In this document: piece after piece, positions 26,201 through 40,700 of the stretch
How positions within the stretch are numbered: position 1 is the first letter of the stretch
Layout: each line of letters begins with the position of its first letter
DNA from: Serinus canaria
Lineage: Eukaryota; Chordata; Aves; Passeriformes; Fringillidae
Direction: 5' to 3'
Assembly (NCBI RefSeq): GCF_022539315.1
Contig: NC_066313.1
Span: 8,125,764-8,189,763 of the forward strand
DNA: 64,000 nucleotides
Position numbers and translations under genes: made by a program
The notes under the pieces: generated by a model
Database searches by the model: none
The model's input: only the letters and a program-made list of their open reading frames with translations
What the model was told of the DNA's origin: nothing

Positions 26201-29200
26201 CATGGTTTCTGCTTTCATTTTACATCATTTACAGTGGGTTTTTTTACACCTACGTTTTTATAGCTGTAAATATTTATACACCTAACCACATTTGGAAACA
26301 CACAGATGTTTATAAGGACTATATAGACATACCTTATTGAGAGGCAGCTGTGTGATACAGTTTATCCTTTGCAGGCAAATTGCTGGTTGCCACTGGGCAT
26401 TTGGTGGCGATGGATGTCTGGAAGTTGCATCTCCATTCTGCAGGAATCAAGGCAGCACCAGACAGAATGACCTGCTGGCTGATTCTCCTGGATCTACAAA
26501 ACTCATTTCACAGGAGAAAAAGACTTAAACGAGGAAGAAAAAGCTTTGAACAAAGAATAAAACTCTTTTAGCTCTTTTTCAGAGACAGTATGCCTTGTTG
26601 GAAAATGAGGCAGCACCCATGGCAGAGTTATAAAAATCTCCACAGTTAACATATAGAGGGTTGCAGTCATTTCTCAGTCCCATCATTATTTTTGTTTCCA
26701 TCTAGTGAGAGTTTCATGTGAAACACGGCAGTGATTAAAAGACAAGGACACAGATATCCTCCTTTTCTGTTTGAATGCCCCTCTTCCTAGGACAGGACAC
26801 AAAGTCCTGCACTTGACCTGGAGTCATTTCATGGAAAGCAAACAAAAGGAAATTAAACCCTTTGAGAGTGAAGAGAGCACTGAACCTGTCCTCTCCTATG
26901 TAAAAGACAGATGAACATAAGGCGATTTTTCTATGACTTTGTTTTGTGAAGAACCCAGTCATAGGGACAGACACTGAGCAGGTCTGTTGGGCAGGTCCTG
27001 TTGACAGCCTTCAGAACAGATAAATTTGTTTTCTGAATAATCCCAATGCCCAGATCCCTCACCTGACCAGGCTGAGCAAAAAGACCAATGGCACTGAGGA
27101 ATCTCCTCAGTGTTATGAGGAAAGGAGGAGAAAAGGATTGGTACAGGTTGGCAACAGGGCACACAAAGTCCTGGTGCACTTTTGTCATTCAGTCTAACAG
27201 TTGTAAACTTACAAATAAAGGATTAACTTTAAATTAATAGCAGTTAATTATAGATATTGACTCTTAGCACTATGTTGATGGCTATGCAGCTTTTATAAAA
27301 TAAAGACCAAAATCTAACCTATGGATATTGTGAGCTTAGGCTTGAACTTCAGCCACTTAAATTCCACCTGCGTATTTTTCCAGGAAATTAAAAGAAATAA
27401 ATGGAGGCTCAGCTATAAATCAAACCTTGCTTTTGGCAGTGGATGTATGGGTTAAGTTTACAGTTCAAACTCTTAAAATTTAAGAAACTCCTCATCTCCT
27501 TTCTCTAAAAGTTTTCAGTTGTTAAATGCTCTGTAAATAAATCTCTGGATCATATTTTTTTGAAATCACTTGGAACTGAAGACACTGCTGATGGAGATGT
27601 CCCTGGCTCATCCCATATGAAAACAATACCAAGGGTTCTCTGGCAGGTCTTTTGCAACAACTTACAGTGGGCATTACAATATAAAAGTGAGCAACTGACT
27701 GAACACAGGAGCCACTTGCTGACAGATGATAGGAATAATTTTTCAAGCAAATCTTTGAACAGTGAATCTTGGAATATAAACTGTCGAGCCTGATTTCGTT
27801 GACTGACAGTTTTTAGTATTTAAGTAAGTAAAGAGCTGTGAAAATTCTTCACTTCATAAGCATTTTCAAAGTGGTTTCTGACATATAAACTTTTGGCAGC
27901 AATTTTCAAGGGGGTCATCTGAAATGACTGATATAGTAGTTAGTGTGATGCAGGCATAGCACATTTAACAGTCACTGAGCTTCGAATATGACACAGTGTG
28001 ATACTAATTGCAGCACTGCCAGCAAGGCAGAAAGGAGTTGCTCAGAGTGCTTGACATATACTTTATGACTTTGGAAAAAGAAAGAGGCTTCAACTGGTAA
28101 AATCAGGACATGGTACAATACCTCCACTTCATTTTACACATGAGAAAGTGCCATTTACTAGCACGACCAAGACCATTAGAAAAGAAAAATAAGATAAATC
28201 CCAACTTATTTTAGGCTTTTCAGATCCCACGTCACATTTATTCTATTCTCAAATGTCACAAAATTATTACAGCATATTGTAGTCTAGGTTTTCCGACACA
28301 TTATGAAATATGGAAGCTGGAACAGTAAGACTTGGATTCTGGGACCAACTCCCATGCCAAAAACTCAGTGGTGTGAAGAATTGCTTCTGTTGTATGTTGT
28401 TTTATTATAGCAATGTATATGATTTATACTAGGAGAGACCTTGGCTCTATGGTTTTAATTCAGTTCCACTGACAGATTTTTCACTTGAACTGCTCAATGC
28501 ACGTGAACTTAGGGAGCTGGTTTTGAGAAGAGTTTTGCAGCTACAGAAAGGCTAATTGGATTGCACCATGAAATTCTTTCTGGAAATATTCTTTGTAACG
28601 GGGACCTGGCGAGAACCTTCCAGTCAGCATTTCTGTACTATTTAAACCTTGTATTGCATTTTATGAAAAAGAATTTTAAAAAAGAAATCAAATACTTGCC
28701 CAGAGCGCTTGTTCAGGTTTGGTTTTTTCCTGTCTCACTACTAAGAAATTTAGTATTTAAGCCTTTGAGTTCTATTCTGATTTTATATTTTCTTCAACTT
28801 TTAGAGAGAGCAATACTTCACATCCTAGATTTATAAATCCTTTTGAGGCCTGATGTTGGTTAAGAGTCAAGCTGGCAGACCTGGAGGAAGCCATGGTGAT
28901 AGACAAAGACTTAGTATCTCTCGGGGTTTTTTTTAATGTTTTTTCTTAACTATTCATGCTTATGTTTACATTCAGTTGTTTGAGGCTTAATAAAACTGTG
29001 AGCATCCATCTTTTCTATTTATCCTTTAATTTTTTTTTAAGCTACCCTTTCTTTCTCTGCTAAAACTACTCTTCAGCTGATGCAGTCATTTAATGTATAT
29101 AAAACATATAATTATCTTTCAAGCAGAAGCACTAATGCTCAAACCTGTGAAGCAGCAGATCCAGCCCTTGCTCTTTCTTTCATGTGGACACTTCTATTTG

Positions 29201-31142
29201 CTCTGCTGGAAGTCTCAGGGGTGGTGCTTGGTGCTGGCTGTTGTGTGTGACCTGCATGTTGGTGGCACGTGTACAGCCCTGTAGTGCTGCTCTCAGGGTC
29301 AGGGAGTGAGGTTCTTCTCACATTGATAAAGTGGCTGCACATCACAGCAGCATTTGAGTGCTGATGTGACCTCAGTTTGCTATTAGGGGATTAAAGCCTT
29401 GGCCAGAGATAAGCCAAACAGAGCAAAAAAGCAAGGCTGAACAGGAACTGCATCAAATGGCAAAGAGCAGTGGGATAGGCAACAAAATAACTTGAAAATA
29501 ACTGCTGCAGGTGTTAATTTATCGAGCATCTTTATGATCTCTTAAAGGATTCTTAATTTTCTGCTTGGAACACACATTTAGCAGTGTCCTAATCATCCAT
29601 GATGGCATTTTATCCTGGAATTACCACATCTCTGATGTACTGAAGTGTTAGATCACATTCTTACCTCTGTTCTTCCAGTCAGTCCCCCCCATAACAGGTC
29701 TCTTTGACATTTGACTTAGCCTGGGGACACTTCTTCATTCCCAAGTTTGGAGACATGGCCCTGCTGCATCCTAGTGCACTGCCAGACAGAGCCAGTTTGG
29801 CACCAGTTCCTCTGCATACACACCAGTTACTACAAAACAAAATAAAGACAGAAGCCAACAAAACATGCACAGACTGAATGGAAGACTAAACCCTGGGCCA
29901 GAGAGTGAAGAATCAGGACCCCCAAAAACATGCTCCTTTGGGCTCTTGCATCCAAGTCCAAACTCAGCCTTGGTGGTCAAAGTCCTGAAGTCCTCTCTGG
30001 CTGACAAGGGATGTCACCAGCCACATGAGCAAGCAGGTTTTGTGACAAAACCAAGAGCCTCCCACACAAGGTCAAGGGGGTGCTGATCTCTGAGGGCAGA
30101 GCAGTTCTGCAGTGCCCAGAGAAATGCTTCAGGCCTTGCAGTCCAGGCACAAATGAGCTTTGAGACAATTTCAGCTGTCAGACAAAGCAATAATATTAAA
30201 ATGCGCCTTACAAAGCACAGAAATTTCTGCTTCATTCTTTAATACATTTAGATCCATGACCAAGGTCTTGGCATATATAAACCTGATTAGACTGGAATGC
30301 TGCATAATAAACCATTTTTTTAATGATGTTTCTGATTAAAAACTGAGCCTATTCGTGCAACAAGGAGCACCCAACCATGTGTCAGAGCGCTGTGTAAACA
30401 AAATGCAAAGAAATTTCACTCCCTCAAGTGAAATCCCAAAGGAAGATGAGGACAGAGGAGTAAAACCTGAGCTTTAGGGAATTATAAGTCAGACAAAGTG
30501 TTTCATACTGTTTTTCCACACACACTTTAATAGTTGTTTTCCAGTCTGTGGAAGATGCTAAAAAACCACATTTCTATTCATTTTAATGTAGAGAAGGATT
30601 TATTTTACACTCCAGGGTGATCCATTAGGTTAAGCTGTATTTTAATGATCTGATTTACTCAGAGTATTTGAAACACCACGAAGACTTGCCATCCATCCTA
30701 TTAAGCCCAGTATCCAACATTAGCAGCAGAAGCACATGGATAAGCAAATCAAATGAAAGCTGTGAAGAAAGTTGCACAGAAGCTGCATAAATGAGATCTG
30801 CGTATCTGCAAGGCTCGTGGGAAGGATAAATTATTTCAAGATTGATTTAATGCAAAGACACAAGCTGAACAAGCTGACTGATTTTTCTCATTTATCAGTT
30901 CTCTAGAACTGGTACGATGTTGACTCATTAATTTTCCTGAAGTGATAGACACATGGAGAAAAGTAAAAAAACATCAGCTAAAATGAATAAAAAACCTGGC
31001 CATTAATTCAGTGCAGAGAAGGGGTAGATGGATGATGTTACTCTTGCTAGCAGTAACCAAAGTTAACAGCCTAGTCATAATATTTGAACTTATATAATAA
31101 GAATGTTTTAGTCATTTGGGTTTATTTTCCTTTTTAAAAAAG
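23271..31142. other. Unique sequence, no gene seen
   Basis: Nearly 8 kb without a recognised repeat or gene. Composition alternates between A+T-rich text and mildly G+C-richer islands (23640-23720, 29140-29330, 29700-30130). Frames up to ~100 codons occur on both strands and are spread as expected by chance. The part 30720-30960 is low in simple repeats and has the look of old non-coding sequence under constraint, but nothing in a single sequence can prove that. Confidence 0.5.
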
Positions 31143-31280
31143 GACATAAATTTTATGGAAACTGAGGGAGAGAAAATTAACAGAAGTAGTTCTGGAGCTG
31201 GAAACAATAAAAAAATTATACCATGGGATACATTGAACAAATATGTCTATCAGCCAGATTCTCTTACAGATCTAAGTGAG
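31143..31280 (+). other. Weak candidate coding exon (138 bases, phase 0-0)
   Basis: A pyrimidine-rich tract TTTATTTTCCTTTTT precedes an AAAAAAG acceptor-like AG, and the segment ends at AGTGAG followed by GT. Between them 46 codons are open in one frame with both ends in phase 0. The peptide is hydrophilic and contains IIPWDTLNKYVYQPDSLTDL, which reads more like protein than most chance frames here. Against it: the donor GTTTGC is poor, the acceptor has a run of A before the AG, no partner exon was found and no family is recognised. Alternatives are a decayed exon or chance. Confidence 0.18.
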
Positions 31281-34200
31281 GTTTGCAGTGTAGAGAGCTT
31301 GTAGGATTCTTCAGAAGGCAGACTGGGTAGCTGCCATTATAGATTCATAATAGAATGACCACAAAGGAATGGCACACAATCAAAGCTTGGGAATTACTCA
31401 GAAATTAAGCCTGAGCTTGCATGGATCACTGTGTATCTGTGCCTTGATCTTCACACAGCTCACCAAAAAGCCTCATGCCATACACTGGACATTCATTGAT
31501 ATTATTTATTGATAAAACCATTAACATTTTCAGTTATTTTCCAATCCATCTTTTGATTCATTACACAGAGCTGGAAGAAATAAATATTGGCCTCTTTCAG
31601 ATTCTGGGAGAAGCAACAGAACTTGATGGCAACAGCAGAATCTAACACATGTACAACTGAAAAGAAACATGTTTCCAGTGCAGATTGATTTAGTCATTGA
31701 TTTAATCACTATTTCAGATACTCAAATACTACACAGAAAACTCTTGAGCATTTTTCAGTACTCAGTATCAAAAATAATTTGATCATTATCATCCACTTCA
31801 AATATCCCGAAACTTATCCTTAAAACTCAATATATGCATTCCATATGTCATTTTGAATGCTTTTACAATACTATTGATGGTTATTTCTTCATGAGATTTT
31901 GTGTTCCCTCTCTTCTGACCTTATTTTATTTTTGAGATACTGTCTTTCCTGACCTTAATTTATCTCAATCTGAGAAAGCATCAGTATCATCCACCAAGTT
32001 TTTCGTGTCTATATTTATGCTTGTTTCCACTGATAGTTGTATCATATTACAGGAATTTACCCAACTGAGGGTAAGTTATTGATGCAAATTTAGACTGTTG
32101 ATTTACACAGACTGTAAATTCATATTCTAGGAATAGTAGGAATTTTAGGAAAATATCTGAATGCATAAGTTTGAAAGTTTCACCAGCTGTTTGTTCTTGC
32201 TGCAGCATAATCTCTTGCAATTGTATGCCAACTGAACAAAGCAAATTCTATTCTAAAATCACAATATCTACCATTTTTTAAGAAATTTAATGGTTTAAAA
32301 TACTTTCCTTAAAAATAAAGAAGTTGTTTTCTGTAGCTGGAGACACCACAATTAATGCAAATTGTCCCTGGAAACTGAGATTAACAAATCCAAGCTACCA
32401 AAGTGAACCAAAATATCTATTCCAAAATTAGTGGCCTGAACTCCTGGCTGGTAGAGGATTCCTCCTGTGTGACCAAAGTTCTGAAAATTCTTGGGTGCCT
32501 GCCCCACCATCAAGCTTCCCATGAGCAGATGAGCATCTGAAGCCAGTCCCAAAGTGTGTTTTACCCTATTAATTTTGGGCTGATGGGAAATGCAGTCTTT
32601 GTAGCAAGAGCTCTCTCAAAGGTCCTAATCTGAAGCTATGGCCTGAAAACCACTAGGCTCCAAAATGGATAAAATAATAAAGAAAAAAAATCAACACATT
32701 TTCTCCCCCATGCCCTTAGGAATAACATGCTGCCTTTTCCTTTTCAACACAAGTGCTTAACAAACTATTTATCTTAATTGACCAAGTAAACCTGATCCAG
32801 CCAAATTGTTAAGGACACAGAAAAGAAAAAAAAACTGTATAAAAGGTCTCTGGTAATGGAGCTTTCTTTCAACTATTTACAAAATCCAAATAATTTATTT
32901 TAAGTACTAAATATTAAGAGTTGGTCTTCACCTAGGTAATGTATCAATAAAGCAAAATCCATTTCATTGCTGGCTTCATTTTTTAAAATAAAACTAAAGG
33001 TAATGACAAAAAATACACCTTTAGGCTCACTTCAATTGATAAACAATGAGAAAAAGATGACATCATGAATTTTTCTATTTTTTTGCTTTGTTTTGAGGGG
33101 AGAGAGGGGGCAGTCAGCTTGTTCCCTCTCTGATTCTTTTTCTTGTTTACCTGGCAACAGATCAGTGTAAGGGCTGATGGGACCAACTCTCTCTGCTGCT
33201 GCCTAAGCTGCCAAAGAAGGAAGCAATGTCACATCACATCAATAGGTCAGTAACAATTTCTTTATGGAAAACCAGGTTTCCAATCCCACAAAATTACCCC
33301 AGGAGAATTCACTGACCAGATGTCACGCCAGGAGTTGCCACAAATGCTGTGTAACAGTCCTTAATCCAAAGTATTTAATCAATTTCAAAATCAGTATTGA
33401 TTTATGAGATTTCTCTTTTCATAATATAGAAATATTTCATAAAAGCTTTTACAGTGCCTGGGTAACTAATTTATATTAGGAGCTGTATCTCTGGTGACTT
33501 GAAGTGTTGTTTTGTTAGGCTGAGGGGTTTTTTTCTATTTTCTTTCTTTTTGCGTTGTGAATGCAGGCAAGTAGATACAGGCACAGGCACACAATAATTA
33601 TGTAGCATTTCATCGTGCTATTGATCTCTGCTCAAAACTCCTATTGATATGCAGGATCAGGTACATCTTTGCCAGATGGGATTTTTCCAGACTAAGCCTT
33701 CCAAATTTCACAGTGCTCTGTGAGGGCAATGCTTTTACCACCTCAATTGAAAAGGTAACAGTGAAATGTCATTGTAAGCTCAGATTTGTTGGTCAAATCC
33801 TCAACAGGACTGTCCAGGAAAGAAAGCTGCAAAATTCCTAGGTGCCATTATGCACAATACCCTGTCCCCATCCTAGCACAGTCAGAGGGATTAGAGAGCA
33901 GTGCCTACCCACATGGCATTGGCCTGACTCACCCAAACAAAGGAATATTTTATTTTCATGCCTATTTACTTTGTCTGCCTGTCAGCCTGTCAAACAGCAA
34001 CCATCTGTGACTATAAGGAAAACCAATCCCCTGATCAAAGCACTGAAATACAGTGAGCAGAGGAGCAGTGACATCAAAATGATGGCCATGAAGGTCCCCA
34101 TAATCTAACATGAACCACCTGTGAATTTTCTGGATTGAAATGAGAGTGGGAATAGTTCAGCAGGTGCCTTTAGGCTGAGAGACCAACACAGCTGACAAAA

Positions 34201-35921
34201 AATAATTGCTCCCTGTAAGTTCACAGGACCACAGTCTTCTGTTTAAACAGGGCAGTGTTTTTCAGCACACAGATACTGAAATTAGCCTTTTTCTAGCTTG
34301 TTATGATACTGGTCTGTTGTGATGACTACACTCCTACCTTGTCCTCAACATAATTTTCTACTAAATCCCACAGAGGCCAGGAAATAGAAGATTTTCACCT
34401 TGCCATAGGTTTCTGCTGTGTCCAGAATGCAATTTTTGCTGAAACAAAAGGCATTGGTTCCCATACCAATGTACCAAATCACCATTCCTGGTCTATTGAT
34501 ATTTTTCATTAGTAACACCAGGTGAGGTGAGGTACTCTGTAAATCTATTTACATTTCCTTCTGTAGCCTTCCTCTTTGCCTTTCAAATTTGATATCCTTT
34601 CCAGACTCCTTCTTACAGTCCTTTGCTTCCTATCACCTAGGATTGGTCATGACACACCCAATAACTTATTTCAGTGGATATTGATAAATTTAAGTACAAC
34701 CAGCATACCAGTGATAACAAAGGAAAATGTACATGCCAATGAGATTCTTCAGTCCAGCAGAGAGAGGATGAGTCCCTCCAGGGTGCAGTTCTCCAGCATC
34801 CCATCCCTTTTGACTGCAATGCAGCTGTTTGCATTGTCTGCACAGTACCAGACACAAAAACTGCAGCCTCTGAACTCCTCCCTGTGCCCTGATCTGCCTC
34901 AAGGGAGCAGCCAGGCCACGGGAAAACCAAACAAATGATAAGAGTTGTGAGGCCAGGATCACCTTCTGCCTAGGCAGGATGATTGACTCGACTTCTGAGG
35001 CTCAGTCTCCAGCACCTGAATGAACCAATTCCTCCTTCCCATCACTTCCTAAGGCCCCAGCAAGAAAACAGCTTTTCATCTACCAAGGGACTGTAGGACA
35101 CTGCCTTAATGCCACGTGTTTATTGGACAGTGATTTCTGTGCCCATCTCATAAATAATAATTGAAATAAAAATACCATCTCTTTAATCATCATTCCTCAG
35201 CAGAAGATCTGAGGCTTCTTCTTCTTAACTATACTCATACCACTTTGGCAGACCTAAAGGTATTTGGGATCTGTGCAATGGGGGAGCACAAATAAAGGAG
35301 TTACTCACATTGGGGGAGACCTGGCTATATTAAAAACATGCAGTCCAATAACGACTCAGAACCATGAATTTGGAAATAGCACAACACACAGCACCACAGA
35401 ATTGGCTACAGACCTCCCAAACTCTGACTGCCCCATAGAGAAACAATCCTGCACATTCAGTTTTGAGGTTCTCTGCTAAGCATCTCTGCTGGGACACAAA
35501 GTCCTCTCTCCAGAGCAAAACAAATATTCAGTAACAGTGCCTTGGTAATTGCAAAACACTCTTTCAAATCCTATTATATAGTCTTTTTCTCAGCCATAAC
35601 CAACTGTTCTCAAGTTCACAGGACTAAGCACAACCTCATTGACACCAGCACAATGAGACCTATTCACAGCCACTAATGGTGGTTGGTCCAACAAACAGGA
35701 ATTGGCTGAATAGATACCATTATGCCACTTTATATCTTATTTACTTGAATGTGTAAGCACAACAATAACAGTTTTCTGATGAAGTACAAACTAACCAGTG
35801 CTTTTTTCCAGACAAAATAAACCCAACAAAGCAAACTTCTGCACACATTTTTGACCAACACTAAATGTCACCCTGAAAAAGAAAATATGTGGACAATAAA
35901 TATACACAGGGATTTTTATTC
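31281..35921. other. Unique sequence, no gene seen
   Basis: No gene or transposon is recognised. A 120-codon frame at 34576-34938 (+) is matched by long open frames on the opposite strand in the same place, which points to low stop density in a G+C-richer patch rather than coding. Confidence 0.55.
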
Positions 35922-35942
35922 TTTTTTTTTTGTGTGTGTGTG
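35922..35942. repeat. T10 followed by (TG)6 microsatellite
   Basis: Ten T residues run directly into six TG units. Short enough to be only weakly variable. Confidence 0.9.
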
Positions 35943-38900
35943 CCAAATAACCTGGAAAATAAATATTGGCATCTTTTTCTTGAATTTCCTAAACTGTCAA
36001 GTTAGACTCTCCTCTTACCACCCTACCTGATTCCTAATTTTCAGCTGCACAGTCAGAAATGTTTGCCTGGTTTTTCCTTTGGAACCCAGACCTGGTGTTG
36101 TAGAAATCCCTGGGATAACGATTTTTCAGAGATTGAATTTTCTTCCATATTTTAAAAAGTGTTCATTCTGAAGCCAGGATTAAGGTCTCAGGCAGGACAG
36201 GATTCAAAGGATTCAGCGGTTGCATATCACTCTGGGGTGGTTTTGTACTGCTGATCAAATTTTAGTTGCCTTTAAGACTGCAGATTTTTACAGCTGGAAC
36301 TCACAGATGGAAAAGCAGAAAAGTCAATGAGGAAATGGAACTTAAGGTTTAAAAGAAAATTGTTGAAAAGAAAAGTGAAAGTTTAAAATTGGTTACACCC
36401 ACATGGAATTATGGATAGTGTAGTTACAGCGAAAATATATATATTATTAAAACACATCTTTACAAATCTTAAAAATCTTCAGTGAGGTTTGAGTTGTTTT
36501 GTTTTTTTTTTAAATTATCATATAAATTCTCAAAGTGAAAAATACACCCATGGATACAAGTGGGATACTATTTCACCCTTGTCTAAAAGCCATTTCCTTT
36601 CATCTTTCTGAACACTCCTTTAAGCAGCACGGATCACACCTGCACTCTGCAGTGACACGGAAACAGAGGCTAAAAGCTCTGGAATAAGAAACAGCCTGGG
36701 TTAGTGAATGGCACAGGCACTCACATGGCTGGAGAGTGCCTGAGAAACTCAAGCTCCTCCGTGAAAATTGTGAGCTGTGCTGTGAACAGCCCAGGTCACT
36801 GCCAGCCCTGGTTGCAAACCTCACACAGTGGGGCCAACAACACCCCAAAGGCCCTGGAGCACTGAGAGGTCAGCTGGGCAGCAAAGCCATTAAGGACTTC
36901 TACTGCCCTAGGAACTCACTGAAGGATTTCAGGGACAGGATTTTGCATCTTTTCCTCACACCTGTGTTTTAATGGAACACGACTGCTAATGGAAAGGAAA
37001 TTGAAGGCTAAAATAATCAAGGGCTCACCCTCATATTCCTGAGAGAATATCAGTTTCTGATTCCTCTCCTTGGAGCAAAAAGGGGCAGAGGGAGGGGGTT
37101 GCTTGTCCAGGGTTTCTTTCCTGTTCATCACAGCCCTCTGGGTAAGTACAGCTATGGCAGAAGAATAAACCAGCACATAAAACCTGCAGACTGAAAAAGG
37201 ACCAAGCTGGCATTCCTGATGAGCTGCCCTGGATGCTCCTCAGCTAAAAGCTGCAATTACAGTCCTCCAGTCTAAATTCCAATATGTAACAACATAATCT
37301 TTGTTGATTACTACTAATTCAATTATTTTTTTTTCCCTGCACTTTTTTCACTCCACTTTAAAAGCACACTCAGTATATTTACCTTTTCTGAGTTTCTGGA
37401 TGGTTGTGAAGCACAGGCCTGTATCCCACTGCAGCCTCACAAATCCTCATATGTTCTGATTCTTAAACCTTATTATTCTTCTGTTAGCACATTCCTTCTA
37501 CCCAGCACATGCAGGTGCAGTGTTGCTCACCCTCATCCACTTCTGCAGAGCCTCTGAAAACCATTGAAATACAAGGAGGGGCAAAAAAACCAAAACCCAA
37601 AAATTATAACAATGTACAAAATTTGCTTTTTAATCAAACACTACTTATGCAGGGGGCAACTACAGTATGCAAGATACTAGTAGCTGTGCAAAAAAAAAAA
37701 ATTAATCTTAATATTTAATGCGTGCCCTCACCCATTCTAATTTCCAAATTACAAAGCTGAAGACTTCTGCTGCTGGTAATTAATTCTTTGCCTGTTATTA
37801 ACTCAAACACTGATGCCCCATTCATTAGGTTACACAGGTGCAACTTCAGTAGCAGTTTGTCTGCATAAATAAATAAATTATATGTTTTGACATTACTGTG
37901 TATTTGGCCTTGATATCCACAGCTGAATAAAAGGCAGGAAAGGGCCCTGATCTCTCCCTGTCTGGAGAATACAAACAGATTGAGAAGTGCATCACCTGCA
38001 CATGTTACTGCAGCAGCCTTCCCTTTGTTGTCAAACTCGACTCAGATTCATTTCAAAATATCCAAGTCCAAACCTAATTTCTGGCAGGACCTACAGGATC
38101 AAATATGTCTCCTTGGCATTCATTTGCTGCCAGAAAGCCTCAAAAGGACAATGAATGACAGCCAAACTGATTATCAGTTTCAGTGAGTGAAGGTCAGTAA
38201 GTGTAACATCTGCCTGGCTGGTACATATTCATGTGCAGCGCTCTGCTCATCCAGAGGTCACAAAAACTCACAGAATGAACAAGATCCCACTGGAGCCCTC
38301 TGCTTCCACAGGCATACAGGCACATCATTTTTTACTCATTTAAGTGGGATTTTTTTAAAAAGAAATGACTGACTGAAGGAGCTACATAGGTCAAAATTAC
38401 ACTGGTTTTTGTTTTTCTTTTTAGGTTTCTTTTCTTTCTTTTATTTGAAAATGCAAAGATAAAAAGAGGATGGCAAGCATGGTATAGGAATATTTCTTCT
38501 ATCTATTATAATCCATTCTGACTCACTGAGACAAAAAGAATTACTATAATTTTTATAGTACCTTTCCTATGCAGTAAAAAAGAAAGGCTACCTTAATTTT
38601 TTGGACTATCATGAGACATAAATTAATGCATCTCTCTCACAGATTAATGATGAATATACCTGTCCCTTGTTTATAAAATCTAAGCTTAAAAATGACAGTT
38701 GCAAGTCATAAAATTTAATTATTAATTTCTACCCCAAAAAAATCTCAAATGCAGCTGGAAGTGCACTTGGTTCCTCTGCCATGATTTAAGATAATGCCCT
38801 AGTCCTACCATGAAGGGCTTAAAAAAAAAATCATATTTCAAAAGCATATTGGAACTGTACTACTTGAATGACTCCACACCTAAATTTTACAGCTTGAAAA

Positions 38901-40139
38901 GATAATTTTGAATACAGAGAGACCAAACACAAATGAGCTTCAAAATACATTTTACAAAAGTCAGACTTTTGGCTCTGGAAAATTTGAAATGTGACGTGGT
39001 AGGCATGGAATAATTTATAACAAAAAGAAACATTAACAAAATGCAGTATTTCTTCTGCTGACACCCATTGTGGTTATGTTATGAATATTTTGATTTCCAA
39101 AATAGTTTTTTTTTGTTTGGGACAATATTCCTGAAGTTATAGTCCTAATATATTGTTATCCAGTATTATTATTACAATATATTAATATCATAATATTAAT
39201 AAAATTCCTACAAAATAATATCCTGAAGGGATCTTCTTTATTAGCAACCCTTTTATTAAAGATAGAGATTCAGTGCATCAGCACATTCAACACATCTCAA
39301 GCAAATTTGTTTTCATGGTCCAAAAGCCCTGTGAGGATTCCCAAACATAAATTAGGCAGTGGAGCCCTGGGGTCTAAGAGCTGCTCTGTCCAAAGCAAAC
39401 ATTTTCCACCACAGTCCTGGGAAGTGGCTGTGCAGTTCCACAACCTCCTCAGCACCAACAAGCAGCCCTTCAACATGAGAGACAATCCCTGTCATAAACA
39501 GGGAAAACTCCAGAGTTCTTATAAAAGCTGTTTTTTCTAATAGCCTCTTTCTTATCATCACATGTTCTCAGTCCATTTCATGCTTTCCCAGTACACACCA
39601 AAATTAGGGAAAACTCTGTACATCAACACAGGACATGAAATGCTTTAGGCTCTTGATAAAGACTCTGAAAGAGGCAAGACAGCATCATATGCTAATCACA
39701 TGTTAATTAAACCTGAGTTTTTAACAGCTACAGAATTCTCATACTCAATTCAAATACTCAATACACAGTGAAACAACAGGAGGAGAAAGCCTAGGTGCAA
39801 TCAGAGTATTACAAAAACAGACTGGGAAAGACAACAGCAAAAGAAGACTGGAGTATTTGTGTAAAGTCATTCCAGTAGATGGGCTGCAGAAATCAGTTTC
39901 ATAGGCATGGGAGTCCCTTAACTCAAGCTGTGCCTGAGGCAACAACAAAAAAGTTAAAATCCCTTTCTCAGTCCAATTTTCTATTCCTGCAAGAAGCTGA
40001 TATTTTTTATTTTTGTGTTATATTAGCTAAACACGATAGAACCATGAGACATCAAGGTGAGACTTGGAGATAAGGTCGCAGCTCCATGTGCTGTAGACAA
40101 AGCACAAAAACATAGCAAGGAGTATTTTTTCCATGAAGT
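35943..40139. other. Unique sequence, no gene seen
   Basis: Contains a poly-A run at 37690-37701 and an AT-rich inverted repeat at 39145-39185 (arms TAATATATTGT and ACAATATATTA, loop of ~18). The patch 36600-36900 is richer in G+C and open on both strands for about 80 codons without recognisable domains. No transposon was recognised. Confidence 0.55.
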
Positions 40140-40700
40140 CAGTGTACAAAAGAAAATGTCTTTATTTTTATTTGCTTAATTTAATTTCACATATACACCA
40201 TACAGTTTTCCAAGTGCTCTTAGAATGAAATGAGGAAGTTTATTCTTTAAAGAGCTGTAGCTTTCCACCCACAAGGTCCTTAATGCAATATGCAAAATTT
40301 CATGAAAGTTTTAATTCCAAGAGAAGATATTTTTTGGTTTCCATTTACAATAAATTACATGAATGGCCTGTTTCTTGAATCTTTATCCTTCAAATAAATT
40401 GATGAGCAGCTTTAATTAATTAGTAAATACCAAATATTTGTTATTAATGATCATTTCCCTGTCATTGTCCTGGATTATATCAACAGTTTATTAGAGCAGG
40501 AAATAATGAAAGTCATGATTCATAGCTGTGTTTATTATAGTAAATTCTAATTAGTCTATAGATAGTGTGTTCCACTGTTGTAGCTGCTTACATAAAGATA
40601 GCATAGGAGAAAGATGTATAACATAAATAAATTGAGGAATGCAATTGCAGGAGTCTCACGGCTCCACAACATTTCAGGAGCACTCGATTTAGCAAGGATT
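40140..40700. other. Possible conserved non-coding element (AT-rich)
   Basis: The block lacks simple repeats and transposon remnants, and it is dense in homeodomain-type core sites, including TAATTAATTA at 40413-40422 and several ATTA or TAAT words around it. Long A+T-rich, repeat-free blocks of this type are often enhancers in vertebrate gene deserts. This is an impression from composition only; cross-species conservation was not tested. Confidence 0.2.

Noticed and set aside
34576..34962. Frames of 120 (+) and 90-97 (-) codons over the same place
   Set aside because: Mutual overlap on opposite strands and lack of similarity to any family I know.
39145..39185. Inverted repeat TAATATATTGT / ACAATATATTA
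   Set aside because: Arms are almost pure A and T in an AT-rich stretch with an ~18-base loop, so chance is a sufficient explanation.
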